A stretch of 64,000 nt of DNA, from NCBI GenBank assembly GCA_021234155.1, contig JAJEKV010000046.1, positions 2,663,258 through 2,727,257 on the forward strand, read 5' to 3'. Shown here in pieces: positions 24,301 to 36,700 of this stretch (its first letter is position 1; each line of letters begins with the position of its first letter). The notes beneath the pieces are model-generated. The model was not told the DNA's origin. It saw only the letters and a program-made list of their open reading frames with translations, and made no database searches. This DNA is from Isoetes taiwanensis. Taxonomy: Eukaryota > Streptophyta > Lycopodiopsida > Isoetales > Isoetaceae. Made by a program: the position numbers and the translations under genes.

Positions 24301-24680
24301 CACTACAAGAGAATGAGCATTTTTTGTCAGAAAAATCGTCAGACTGTCTAGAGATATTTTGCCCCCGACATACAGTGATGAACGCATCGACGACTATTTT
24401 GATGCTTTTCCCGACGATACTACATCGGATATATCGTCACATAAATCGTCGAAGCCTTTATCGTTAAAGCGTCCAATTTGCGTCGGAATATCGTCGAAAT
24501 TGGCGCCGTAATCGCCGGTTCGCGCCGAATTTGCGTCGTTTTGGCCGTCGAATTTCTTGCGTCGAATTTGGCGTCGAATAATCGTCGGAAAATGCGTCGG
24601 ATATAACGCCGATATATCATCGATTTTCGTCGGACTATTCGTCGGATATTGCATCGGACTAATCGTCCGATGGTGCTTTT
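24301..24680 (+). mobile_element. CACTA transposon terminus with subterminal repeats
   Basis: CACTACAAGAGAATGAGC at 24,301 matches the CACTACAAGAA-type end of plant CACTA (En/Spm) elements. Immediately inside lies about 350 bp of short repeats built on TCGTCGGA/CGTCGAAT in both orientations, the typical subterminal transposase-binding array. The far end (a CTTGTAGTG terminus) was not found in the window, and the sequence becomes unrelated by about 24,690, so this is a truncated end. Confidence 0.72.
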
Positions 24681-25384
24681 CTAGGCGCTATTACAATTTT
24701 AGTTATAACATTTGATTGAATAGTATATTTTAGATGAAATTTGATGTTTCACAAAGCTCCTCGATCTGTCTAATGATGTATTATTTAATTAAGCTTGATT
24801 TAGTTCCGGGAGGGAGGGGGGGAATTAATTTCCATCCCTAGCTAGTATTGTCTTTTATTGGTCAGCCGATGGGGCACCTTCAGAGAATATGTTGGTGGCA
24901 AGATTTGAAGCACCGGTATTGAAAGATGGGGTCAAATTGACCCCATTAAATAGGAACGCCACAATACCATGGCTTCATCAAGTATACAACACAGAGCATG
25001 TACATACAAGAGCGAAAAGCGAGGCATAACTCAAACACAACGTCCACCAAAACAGAGGCCTGATTGATTTCTTCAACGGGCCTCAAATAGAACAAAGTTG
25101 ACTTGACACAAAATAAGAGTTGGCTTACCGGACGGATCGCCACAATTTCTCTTTCTCCGTGGGCGCAGATGGGGGTTCGGCTGGTGTTTAAATGGGTTAT
25201 GGGAAATACTCCAATTGTTATACATACTCTAATATGCTAATGGAAGGAAAGCCTAAACCTGGGATCAAACTCAAACCTGTTTTGATGAAGGCAAGCTCTC
25301 ATATAGATTTCAGATTTTCCTTTGCAAAGTTAGCATCTTCTTTCTTGAAGCCAATATGAACACAAAAAGCAAAGCATGCGGGTT

Positions 25385-25980
25385 TGCCAAACTTCCTTTT
25401 GGGAAGAAGCGAAAAAGATTGTGCTAGTGCAAAATGCTTTGCCAACCAAATGTCCGGAAGGTATGTGCCCTAATTCTTATGGTCGAAGTATGCCTAACTT
25501 TGAAAATTATAAAGCATACGGGCCACAGGATATACTCATATTCCCAAGGAAAATAGATTAAAATTAGATGACAGATGCATCATAACCTATTTGGTAGGAT
25601 ATGATGAGCATTCGAAAGGTTACAGAATGTACAATCCAGAAAGAAGAAACATCATAGTGAGCAGAGATGTGACTTTTGTAGAAGAAGAATTATACAGGCG
25701 AAGGTCTATAAGCAAAGTGGAGATTAAGTACAAAATAGTAGAGCCCTGCAATACAAATGTAAATGATATGGCAGATTTGGATGACAAGGTGGATAAGAAT
25801 GCACAAAGCTTGGAAACAAATCTTAAAGATGCATGCAATGATGAGGAAATTGACAATGTTGAAGACAATAACAATGCTGTGGCTGTGGAGGTTGTTCTTG
25901 TAAGAAAATACAAATGTATACATGAATGTGAGACTACCCAGAAGGAAATAGTTTGGGGGACGTTCATCAAACTCTAGTGG
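25385..25980 (+). pseudogene. Ty1/copia integrase C-terminal fragment
   Basis: The frames 25,376-25,561 and 25,591-25,977 give ALPTKCPEGM, then a decayed LKLDDRC segment and VGYDEHSKGYRMYNPERR, IIVSRDVTF. This is the conserved copia block after the integrase core. A frameshift or stop near 25,560 separates the two. The rest of the frame is acidic linker. RT and RNase H, expected next, are absent; instead the sequence runs into a poly(A) end. Confidence 0.82.
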
Positions 25981-26126
25981 CAATGGATCGTCAATACAAC
26001 GTATAAGTTAGAAGGTTGACTCTGTAGCTACCCCCTCTTCAAACCTGTACAGGAGGGTGTCAACTTGCTATATAGTCTTTTTTACTCAATATAATAGAAT
26101 TCCTTATCCAAAAAAAAAAAAAAAAA
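25981..26126 (+). repeat. 3' tail with poly(A) after copia fragment
   Basis: About 130 bp with TACAGGAGGGTGTCAACTTG, then ACTCAATATAATAGAATTCC and 17 A (26,110-26,126). The tail looks like a polyadenylated or LINE-type end joined to a copia fragment. No flanking duplication was identified. Confidence 0.5.
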
Positions 26127-26640
26127 CCATCCTAAAGTTGTATGAGATTTATTGGGTGGGATTTTGCTTTTTCTTATAATATACTTTTTCTTTTGCTATC
26201 ATGCTTCAAATAAAGGTTCAAGGAATTAAACTTGCTAGATGCCCAGTTTTTATTTATATAGTTACCAACAAATCATTTTCATGACATGCATAGACGTGTT
26301 GCAAACTAAAAACTACCGAAGATGTTTTGGCAAAGCAAAAATAAACCCAACATGAACAATCCTTGACATACAAATATTTAGTTGTTAAAAAGCAAAAGCA
26401 TTGTGCATAAGGAGTTGTTAAAAGTCAAACCCATGACACAACACAACCATTGAGTCCTTCTTTGAAAAGGAGAAGCTTATAAGCAAATATTTGATTCTAC
26501 CAATGATCTTTACCTTCACAAAATGTAGGCATGCGAGAATCTTATATTCTTGTTATGAAATATCCTAACGACTTGTATAGATCAAACTTCTAACCAACCT
26601 TTACACCTCTACGTATGCAACTCTACACACGTTTGTCTCA

Positions 26641-26668
26641 CGGGACATAAAAACTATTCTATTCTAAC
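26641..26668 (+). repeat. LINE 3' tail remnant
   Basis: CGGGACATAAAAACTATTCTATTC repeats the GGACAATAAAAAACC-(TATTC)n end of the LINE copies at 17.9 and 38.9 kb, in plus orientation. Only the terminus is left. Confidence 0.45.
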
Positions 26669-26879
26669 TATTTGTTGAAAAGGAGCACGTGAACATTTTC
26701 ACCGGGTTCTTCTTCCCCATTGCATCCTTTGTGTCTTCTCTCCTCTTCAACTTTCTATTCTTTTTCCATTCCTTTTCCCTAAAAAATACATTGCATCCTT
26801 TGAGACACTTCCAGATCCTTCTCCACGCTTGCTCATCCATCACGCTTGTTTTTTTTAAGGTTGAAATGTTGTGCCCCTA

Positions 26880-27250
26880 TGATCTAGCATGCCCCTAGGC
26901 TTAAGCATGCCCCTAGGCTCGAACCACCTTGGCTCAAACGTGCCACATGACTCAAACATGCCACATAGGCACAAACATGCCACCTAGGCCCAATGCCCCT
27001 AGGCTCAAAAACCACTAGGGTCATAAAAATGCTCTTTTCAGATGATGTATTTTTTAATGATGAAATATGATTTCAGTACATTTTTTTTTGATGGTTGAAA
27101 TGTTGTGCCCCTAGGCTCAAACATGCCCCTAGGCTAGCCACTTTGGCTCAAGCGGGACATGCTCAAACATGCCACATAGGCTCAAATGTGACATGTGGTC
27201 AAGCATGCCCTAGACTCAAACATAACATGTGGAGTTGAAACATGCCACGT
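26880..27250. repeat. CATGCCCCTAGGCTCAAA minisatellite
   Basis: Degenerate units of about 18-20 bp, CATGCC(C/A)C(T/A)(A/T)GGCTCAAA, recur in two clusters. The clusters are separated by, and partly duplicated with, a TTTTTTTT-GGTTGAAATGTTGTGCCCCTA block (about 26,850 and 27,080). No coding function. Confidence 0.75.
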
Positions 27251-29039
27251 GAGACATGTGGCATAAGAAAGGGGTTAGATTTCTTGATTTGGTTGGAATC
27301 TCTATTTCTTGTTTCGAAGTTTTTGCTTGTTGGCCAAAAAACTTTATGAATTTTGGAGTTTCCAGACGAAATCTCGCAAATACTCATTAGCTTTTATCCA
27401 AAATTTGGTCGAGTATGACATACAATGGCAAATTATATAGATGGAGGTAACGAGGATTTGAAGTGTGACCACTAGAGTCATAAAAATGCATGATTTATTT
27501 GTTTTAAGGATAAAATATGATCTTGAAATATAACCGAAGTCTCCGAATGGAGTCATTGTTGATACTCCATGGAAAAAACAGTGCATCATGGGATGGGGGC
27601 ATGGGAGAGTAGAGCTGTGTCAATGGTGAAATTATTAAAAATAGGCATTGATATAATTGAATTGCATTCAATGGCCAAGATGAGCGGCTGAGATTGTGAT
27701 CCAAGGATTCTATTGGCCCTAATTTAACGGCTTAGATTAAAAGCTAAAATTTGATCCTCGATTGTGCTTTTTTTTGTCCGCTTCTATCCCCTTCTTTTCC
27801 CGCTTTTTGATCTCCACTTTCTCTTGACCAAATCTCATTCCTTCGCTTTTTGATCTTCAACTTTCTCTTCGTTTCCACAAATTTCCCTTGTTCTTTGCTT
27901 TTGATCCGTTTATGAAGCCCATGATCCCATAAAGGCTCGCTTACAAATGGAGTTTGTGCTACTATTTTTCTGGAATCCGCCCACTATAGAAATATCTGAA
28001 CCCTCTCCTTATTCTTCCTTGTCCTTTGAGGTTTTAAAATAGAAGAATCTCGATTTTCATACGAACGACGACTTTTGCTTGGGAATATCTCGCGAAGGTT
28101 TATTGGTGGGATTTGTTTCAAACTTGGTGGGGCGCAAGATATCTGATTTGTTCACCGGGGCTTGGGTTAAACCGGAAAGACAGTTTTGTCCACTATACTC
28201 TTTACTACGGGTACCTCGATTGATTGTGCTATCTCTGTTTTGGTTCTACGGGTATGATTGAATCTATGTGAGAACATTTGGTGTTTTATCCTTTGTATTT
28301 TTGTGAAGGCGGGGAGAATCCATTATGGATTTTATACGAAGGGCAGGAGATAACAGGGATGGAGGTTGCCCCTTGTTTCTTTTTTTTTTAATTCTGATTT
28401 CAAGTTCTGGACCCAGTAGGCTTCTGGTTTTTACAGAAGGAGCATAGTGTTAGCAAAGGCAAAGCAAAGTTCTTGTTATTTTTGCTTCAAGCCATGATGC
28501 CAAGTTCTGGCTGCCCCCGCAAGGGTTTCTTATCAAACCCAAAGAGTCGGAGGTTGCAAATCAGATCAAATGCAAAGAAGAAGTTCCTTGCATCAGGTTT
28601 TTAAAAACTTCAGATGACATCAATCAAATGTGCATCTGAGTATTTTTGTGGCACACAAAAGAACTCTGAAGGTAAATCACTGCAACCTTCCTGAAAATTC
28701 ATGTATTAGGCTTCGATCAATGCTCTTCCCTGATAGCATAATAACACCTTTATTTATATGGTGCTTAAAAATAATAGCATTTTTTATATTTTTGTAGCAA
28801 GTTTGTTCTTAAAATCATAAAATATATTCTCAATTAAAGGCTATAAAACAAGAATGTAAGTATCTATTAAATATGGACACTATAAGTTGCATTTCAATCA
28901 AATGCTTTTAACCAAATTTAAACAACACACTTGCCTAAAAACAAGAATCATATAAGGGCCAAAACAACCTTAATAACATAAAAACAACGTGCTAAACAAT
29001 ACAATGCTTTTTTAAATAATAAAAGGAAGACCATATGTG
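27251..29039. other. Intergenic, no feature recognised
   Basis: AT-rich sequence with short open frames only. The plus-strand stretch 27,770-28,260 has a leader-like, C/T-rich composition, but no splice-linked coding sequence could be built. Confidence 0.35.
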
Positions 29040-29720
29040 GTTTTTCATTCTTTGCAAAAAACAACACTAAAAACAACTGCTACTTTAAAAACATGACGGT
29101 CGATGTTCTATTGACTATATAGTATATTGAGGAAAAACAACACCAAAACCACAACTAATTTGTCAAAGACCACATGTAGGCCGTTTAAGTTTTATGAAAA
29201 CCACATGTCTACTTTTTGAGGAAAACAACACTTGAAAACTATAGTTAGTTTTAAAAGCAACATACAAAAAACTACACTTTTACTAAAATTACATATAGTT
29301 TTTAGCAAAATCGGGACAAAAAATCTATCGTGAGGGTTTTTAGCGTTGTTTTTTTTTTGCAAACAACGCTTAAAAACAACATGGATCTTCGGTTTTTTAT
29401 TAAGAGCCACATGTGGTTTTAGCATTGTTTTTGCAAAACAAACAAGAAAACAAACATGTGGACCTAAGTTTTATTAAGAACCACATGTCTATTTTTAGGA
29501 AAGCAACACTTGAAAACTACATCCACGTTTAAAAACAAACATGTAGAAACACATGTAATTCCTAATGCGTAGATATTTTTGGCAAAAGTCTACGCCAGAG
29601 ACTAAAAAAAAACTACATGTCTAAAAGTTTGGGTAAAAACTACATGTCATTTCTAGCAAATGGACAAAAACAACACGAGTTTTTTGGTGTTGTTTTTGCA
29701 AAAAAGACACCGAAAAACAA
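29040..29720. repeat. ACATGTGG-rich dispersed repeat, copy B
   Basis: Reverse complement of copy A at 15,760-16,420. Recurrent (A/C)ACATGT(G/C) motifs lie in a background of AAAACAAC. The two copies face each other about 13 kb apart. A shorter related motif (CACATGTCGTTGTTCC, CTACATGTGG) also occurs at 23,280-23,315, next to the T-rich tandem array. Confidence 0.6.
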
Positions 29721-30342
29721 CATGTGGACCCGGTTTTTTGGGGTGGTAGTGTTTTGTAGGGAGCATCACAATGGTATCGAGCCATGTTCTTGGTTGACCA
29801 AGAACTAGTAATCGACCATATCCCTAGCTAAGTAGTCTAAGGCCCTAATAGAGTGTGGGATGAAAATTCCACCATTGAACCTCGAAAATGGGAGGAAATT
29901 TTTTTCTCCTAGGTAGTGGGTCGTAAAGTCAGGGTGAGTTGTTAGATACAGGAAAAAGAATGAGTCAAATTAACATTCTATTGAAATTGGAGTGGAAATT
30001 ATGCATGAGCATCAAATTTCACCCAAAATGGGTCGAAGAAACATTTCAATCCGAGACCCGGATGAAAAATGGCGCAAATCCATAATTAACACCCAAACTA
30101 TTAGAAAAATTCGAATTTTAATTATAATACAGTAATAACTATATTTATTAACAAGTATATAGTGGTGTAATTAATAGGGGGGGGCTAATTAATAGGGCTA
30201 TTAATGGTAGGAGAATATTCCTAGCCCTAGGAGCATCTTTCCTTTTTAAATACCATTTTTAGCATCCCATTCTCCTTATCTCACCCTAAACCTCTTTTCT
30301 TTGATCTCCCAAAATTTTTAATTCATTTTCTTAACCATAAGA
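29721..30342. other. Intergenic
   Basis: No gene seen. A TTTAAATACC at about 30,253 lies some 90 bp before an ATG at 30,343 and could be a relic promoter of the element that follows. Confidence 0.3.
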
Positions 30343-32640
30343 TATGGCCCGAACCAAAATGCAATGTACTCGGATGTATAGGGAGCCTCTCGACATAACC
30401 CCCTTCCATGGCTGGAAGTGAAGAGGAAGCTTACAAGAATATCCTGAGCACCCCCAAGCCCTGGGAGGGAGGAGGAGGAGGACATGGAGTCATCCACCAC
30501 TCGACGACGACTTTCCACGCCTATAGGAGCTGGGTACACGAGTAGCTCATCTGAGCTACCCAAAGGCGGAGGAGACCTGAGTCGAAATGGCCGACGCCGG
30601 CAGGAGGGAGGAGCAACAGGGGGGGGGGGCAACCAGGAGCAACAGCAAACACCAAGATGAGGAGCAGCGTGGAAGAAGCCTAAGTCGGCACCCAAGAAGA
30701 AGGGCAAGGAGAAGGTAGCTGAATGGCCTGGAGGAGGGCGCAGAAAGAAGAGGGAGAGGGAGAAGGAGGCAAGACTGGAGGGAGAAGAAAACCAAGAGGG
30801 ACCAAGATCACCAGGCAATCTGCCTCACATTGAAGAACCCTCGCCTCGGAGGCAACGGGAGAAGGAGGAGGAGAGCAGCAGAAAGAAGAAGTAGCATTGG
30901 CGCCGAGGACGCCTGGGGAACCATCTAACCCCGACGCTCACTTTTACCCTCGAAGAGACCCGCCAATCAAGGTAGTAAAGCAAGGTGGGGAGCGCCAGAA
31001 GTTCATGCCTAAGCGGGGCCAGAGTTCCAAAGGAGGAAGAGGCGCCGGGAGTACCTTCACGGGTGGAAGAGGAATTTTAACGACATCGCGCAAAGCGAAG
31101 AACATGAAGTCACGTTAGAAGGTCGGCTAGGCGGAGACACTTTCGAAAGAAGGAAGGCCCGCGAGGTGCAGTGGGATTAGAAGACGCCCGATACTATCTC
31201 CGGCTGCTGGTCTGAGGCGGATGATGGTGTTTGCAGGTGAGTTCAACCCAGGAGGCGTGGCTCTTGTCGCGGCTCTCGAGGTTGAGGGCAGCACGCCAAG
31301 TTGAAGCGGCTTAACACCGGATCATATCATTCTCTTCTGGAAGTCGGTAGTGCCTTTCACGGCCTAAAACTTTGCCGGAGTCACCCACAAGAGATCGCCA
31401 ATGGCGGTAAGTAAGCGGCCACAATACCTCCACTTCCACCACCTCAAATGGCTCGAGCCTCGAGGGCGGATCATCGAGAAACATCCCGCGTAAAACATGG
31501 CATGTAACGTCACGTTTGTTTGTCCAAGACATCGCCGTTGTTGCTTAACTCTATGCTCGCCCGCAAAAACACAGAACACTATTGGAGACTTGATTCCAAA
31601 ATGAAGAGCGAAGGCGGAGAGGATGCACGAGCGGCGCTAATGTGAACAATGGAAATCTTGGTGCCAAAATTTGATAAGGTGGTTGGGCATGTGGGCATGT
31701 GCACGATGAGGGTGGGAAAAGTAGCCATTATTTTGGTCCGACACGATTTTTAAAAATGCGGCCATTAATGTGGTTGCAATGAATGCACAAACATGTCCTA
31801 TGAAATTTCGCCATGTGGGATGCCAAGTAAGCCTCCCCGCCCTTTCTACTTGCCAACTAATATTTTGGAAAAAACGCGAAACATCATTGGTCATGAGAAA
31901 CATGACGTGGAATTCCTCGCATCCAAGATATGGGCCATTTTGAGACCCCAAATCGCCTCTAATGGGCCTCCCGCTCAAGGACGTGAAGAATTTCTTCAAG
32001 TCCATGAAGGGCTCTCGACGATAAAATACCCCATTGTCCCCTTGTATTATTATATGTATAAAGGTATTTTAAACTTTCATGTACTCTTATATATTTCTCT
32101 ATAATGTACAAGTTTCTGATGTATCAACTATCATAACCCATTGTTAACTTATAAATTGAATTTCAACTTGATTTCTTTTATGGCTAACAACAATTAACCT
32201 GTAAATGATGTTATATGATGTATAACTTTAAATAACAACCATGGTGACTAATACTTTTGTCGTGAACACCGCTTTAGGGTCCCAAGGTCGGTCAAGAACA
32301 TCGCTGGCGTACCCGCAAACTTGTTCTACCGGAGGGCGTGATGAAGATCAAGAGATGACAGTTGAAGCAATGAATACAAGGTTGACATAGATGAGGAACC
32401 AAATGCAACAGCTGTTACAGTGGGCCACACCATTGATGCACGCCCAAGAATATGAACTGATGCCATCTCCACCACCAAGAGGTCTAGATGAAGCTCCTCA
32501 GTCGGAGAGGGAAGAAGTCCAGGCACCCGAGAAGAACAAGAAGAGGGCGGAGGCCATCCGCGCGGATTCACCCGGGTCAGCCCATTTTCGACCCAAATTA
32601 GCCAAACAAATTCAAACTAGTAAGTGAGTCGATAAAGAGA
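30343..32640 (+). other. Decayed TE-like region, purine-rich gag-like
   Basis: The plus strand from 30,343 to about 31,130 is strongly purine-rich. Broken frames give Arg/Glu/Gly-rich peptides, such as PKRGQSSKGGRG and STFTGGRG at 31,000-31,080. Further right, 32,391-32,627 encodes a Gln-, Pro- and Glu-rich peptide with MRNQMQQLLQWATP. The composition suggests gag-type or transposon-associated coding sequence, but no zinc knuckle or enzyme motif was found. Confidence 0.3.
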
Positions 32641-33540
32641 AACGTTTGCAAGAACTTAAGATCACCACAATAAATTTTGTTAAGTTAGGTTTATTCAACT
32701 TTTCTAGCTAGACTATATTGGCATGATAGCCTAGCTCGTCTTCGTGGACAAGAGAACATGGATGTAGCTATTTAAATATTCATAATTGAATCGAACTGAA
32801 ATACCGAGATAACGAGCAAGAATGAAGAAAACTGGAAGTCGTGGGCATGGCTATGGAAGGGAGAACAAATGAGCAAAAAATGAAATGAAGACTTTTGAAA
32901 AGTCTTTGATTGAATAGGTAAACAGAGACTAATCCAGGTTTTCAGGCAAATATGGAGCAGTTGAGTAGGGTAAGATGCATTGAAAGAATGAGATAGATAG
33001 GTAGGCTTTTACGTAATGCCACATTGACAGCGTCAATGAGGACATATGACGGACCCCGGAGACTTGAACGAAGAAGGATAGGGTGGAGAATATATAAGGC
33101 ATTTGAATAATGGGCAAGATATTTGAAGTTCAAAAAGTTCTAAGCAAATTTAAACTATGGCCACATATGAGCCAAGTGGCCACGATTATTCTACACATCA
33201 ACTTCAACCACATTCAAAATGACGGCCCTCCGTCGTTCCCGTAGCACCATCACCGTAACTGTGCTATATTTCGAAAACAGAACTGTAAAAAAAGCCATAC
33301 TCCTGATCCTGTCCAGCTTTTCCATGCGCACACACATTTCGATTTTCTGGTACCGGACCCCATCTCGCAGCTTTTCTGTCTGTTTTTGTGCCGTTGGGTC
33401 ATCCTGATCTATCTCCTTTTTCCTTTGGATCCGTTGCTGTGATTCCTGGATTTCAAAATTTCCAGCAGTTTTTTGTATGCCTGATTGAGATCCTTGGTTT
33501 ATAAAGCATGCATATTTTTATCAACATATAGCAGACTCGA
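32641..33540. other. Upstream region of the J-domain gene
   Basis: No coding feature. 33,215-33,540 precedes the first inferred exon of the plus-strand J-domain gene and probably holds its promoter and 5' leader. No unambiguous TATA box was seen. Confidence 0.35.
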
Positions 33541-33742
33541 CGGATCTTATTGAAGTCGCCAAAAGGGGATGAATATTTTGGAAGATCTATTCGCAAGATT
33601 GGGTAAGTTGTTGTCAGTTTCTATTTGCTTTTTTTTGTTTTGTTTTTTCTGTAGCATTAGATTGGGCTGCATGAGAATAACTGCATTTCATTCAAAAGGC
33701 CTCTCATGCTTATTTTGAACTCTTGCATGATTTACTTGGCAG
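33541..33742 (+). promoter_or_regulatory. 5' UTR exon, intron and upstream ORF
   Basis: A donor GG|GTAAGT at 33,602/33,603 and an acceptor TTGGCAG| at 33,742 delimit a 140-bp intron in the leader. Splicing places an upstream ATG (33,569) in front of the main start. This uORF encodes about 17 residues (begins MNILEDLFARL) and stops at a TGA, 33,760-33,762, which overlaps the second main-frame ATG (33,759) as ATGA. The main frame has no ATG upstream of 33,753 in this exon. The intron and uORF are inferred from consensus sites only. Confidence 0.5.
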
Positions 33743-33752
33743 GCAATGGGAA

Positions 33753-36700
33753 ATGCTTATGAAGGGTATGGCACGGGAGTTTAAGGATGAAACCTTGTTA
33801 GGTACTATTGAAAAGGTGAACCGTGATCTAAAAGACGGTAACTTTGAAAAGGCCTTAGAACAACTTGAATGGGCAGGGAGGCTCCGTCCTGGACATGCTC
33901 CTGTTCTTGAACTCGTAGCTATCACGCAGGTTTGCTATGCTGCAAGTTGGAAACCTTGTACCTGCTGGCAACAACTTAGGAGAGGGAAACCTCCCGATTG
34001 GTATCGAATTCTTCAGGTTAGAATTGCTCTAACATATAATAGTGGTTTAGCCACCTATTGAACGTAGGAACCACATAAGCTCTGTACTAATATAGGTTTA
34101 TGATTCCTATTGTAGGAACCATATAAGCTCTGTACTTGTATAGTATATAGGTTTATGCTTCCTATTACGTGTTTGGAGATCTGATCTAGTGACTCTTGTT
34201 TTCTTTGCTTTTAAGTGAATATCCATCATTCTAGTGTTTGTCTTGCAAATGATGACTCTAAAACCTGCGCTTCACATGCTCGAGCTACATGCCTTATGAG
34301 ATTTAAGTTATTCATCTCTTTTATTCAATTTAAGTATTTGCAAATTCATCTATATCTGCCTGATGAAAGATATTGAGCTATATGCATTATGCAGGTTGAT
34401 GAGAAAACTGACGATTCAACGATCAAAAAGAAATTTCGTCAACTTGGTGAGTCTTGTTAAATGCAGAGTACAGTTTAGAAGGGACCTTTTTGAAGGGATT
34501 AATTTTTTATATCTGCTTCATTTAGGGTGTTGCTTAAAGTTGATTCGAATGGCTTTAAGCAACACCCTAATTTCGAACACCCTAATTTTTATTTAGGGTG
34601 TTGCTATTCGAAGTGCATATGTATGTGTGATGGACAATCATTTTTGCTGTTTTACCATGGAATTCCAACCACCACATGAAACTTTCAACACTGATCCATA
34701 TGTTGACAGGGTTGGTTGCGTCATATTGACTTGTTGATTTGGTATAACATGTAGCCAGAATTGGAGCTAGGATTCTCCATTTTGAACTTTTAGATTTTAT
34801 AATGCCATGGTCTGCAATATCATAGTTCCACCCCTTTATTGCAGCTTTGCTATTGCATCCAGACAAAAACAAGCATTTCAAAGCAGAGGAAGCTTTTAAA
34901 CTCGTTTCTGAGGTGAGTTGCATCTTGTTCCAAATTGTATTCTTGTTCCATCAGTTTCTTTTCTTCTAAGTAACCCTTCCTATCACATTTATTTAGTGAT
35001 ATGCTGCTTGTACATTACATGCCTTTTCTTCTAAGTAACCCTTCCTATCACATTTATTTAGTGATATGCTGCTTGTACATTACATGCATTGAGCCACTGA
35101 CAATGAAGGATCCATAAAATTTCTAACCAAGATTGAACAATATTTATCCCACTTGTTGAAGATGCACATATAAACACTAGGAAGTTCGTCGTTTAAGGAT
35201 GTCTTTTGGCAATAATCTCGGTATTGAAAACATGTGAAAGCTGTTGGTAATAGTGACATCATTTAGAAAATATACCTTATGTTTATGCCATCTGCCCCTT
35301 TCCTCCATGTAGGGCCACTGTGATTACAATATACTGCCTATCCTTTTTTCTTGCTTCCTGGTCATTAATATTGTTCCCTGCATTACAGGCTTATGCTTGT
35401 CTATCCGATAGAAGTCGGCGAAGGAATTTTAATTTAGAAAGATCTAAAATGTACTGTAGCTGCTCATCTCCAAAAGTGTTTGGGAGTGACATGGGGAATA
35501 CTAACATGGAAAATCACATGTCTGAGAATGATTCAAGTTGGATGCTAGAACAGGAGCGTCTACAGATGTTCCGTGAAAGGGCAAGGGCAAGGGTTGCATC
35601 CTTGGCGCAAGCCTTAAGGACAAGGCGCAGAAGGTGGGATTATGAAATGGAAAATGCAAGATTTGCAGAGGAGAAAATACACTCTGACAGAAAAGTTGGT
35701 TCCTGCAAAGATCCAATGAAGGGCTCATTTGGGGGAGATGAAGTTCAGAGAAATGTAGCTTCTGCTACAGGTAATGTAAGAAAAATGTCTGCAAGTGCCT
35801 CAAACCAAAATTGTCGTTCCTCATCCAACACAATGGGTTCAGTGAATTGCAACTTGTCGGATGTGCTAAGAAGTAGTAGAGTTACTCCAGAAGAGAAATA
35901 TGAAGCCCATGGAAGTCTGCAGGGACTTTTAAATAGACTAAGGGAAGGGAAAGATGGGATCTATGAGAGTAATGCTAATAACAAAGCACCTGCAATTCCC
36001 AAAAGCAAAGGGCATAATGGTGAATCTCAGTTCCCCAGCTATCCTGGTACACAAGATAGATTAAAAGCTTCACATGTTGAGGTACCTACTGCACAAAGAA
36101 ATTACACCAATCTCTTGCCCGAAGGTGTTAATAGTGAATCAGTGTCCAGTCAGTTTTTGAGATATGCATATGGAAGTGGCTTACAAAGCTCATGTAAGCC
36201 AAATAATCGTTATGGTTGCGAGGAATTGGACAACTTTGATGTCCTTCCACCTACCTTGGCATCATTGGACGTGTGTGATCAGATCATTACTAGTACCAAA
36301 CCTTCAAGCAAAATCTGTCCTACCAGGCCAACAGTTAATGATCCAGAAAGCTTGAACTGCATTGGCAAAGAATCCATGCCTCAGAGTGGAGGTTCCCTTC
36401 CCAGTGAATTTTCAACTTACCTTTTTGAGGCATTCAGTTATGATTCCCGACAATCCAGAAATAACCAAGGCAATTTAAAGCAGCAAGCGAATCAGACCGG
36501 AGGTTTGAGTACCACCCGGGTAACAAATGGTAATGGATTTCAAAGCTATGAACATTTGAGGAATGATGCTTTACGACAATCCAGAAGCAACGAAGGCAAT
36601 ATAAAGCAACAAGCAAGTCAGACCAGAGGTTGGAGTACCATCTGTGGAACAAATGGTAATGGGAGCCAAAGCTATGAACCTTTGAGGGATGATGCTTTTC

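Noticed and set aside
24394-24654. Minus-strand open frames over the CACTA array
   Set aside because: Frames arise from the CGTCGGA repeat and encode repetitive Asp/Arg peptides.
24301-29720. CRISPR-like array for the spaced repeats
   Set aside because: This is plant nuclear DNA, the spacers are not uniform, and there are no cas genes; the repeats are minisatellites and transposon ends.
30343-30417. ATG with ARTK start, reminiscent of histone H3
   Set aside because: Only four residues agree and the frame stops soon after; the following sequence is gag-like low complexity.
30318-30818. 166-codon minus-strand frame rich in Pro, Ser and Leu
   Set aside because: It is the antisense of a purine-rich plus-strand tract, which suppresses stops; no domain is visible.
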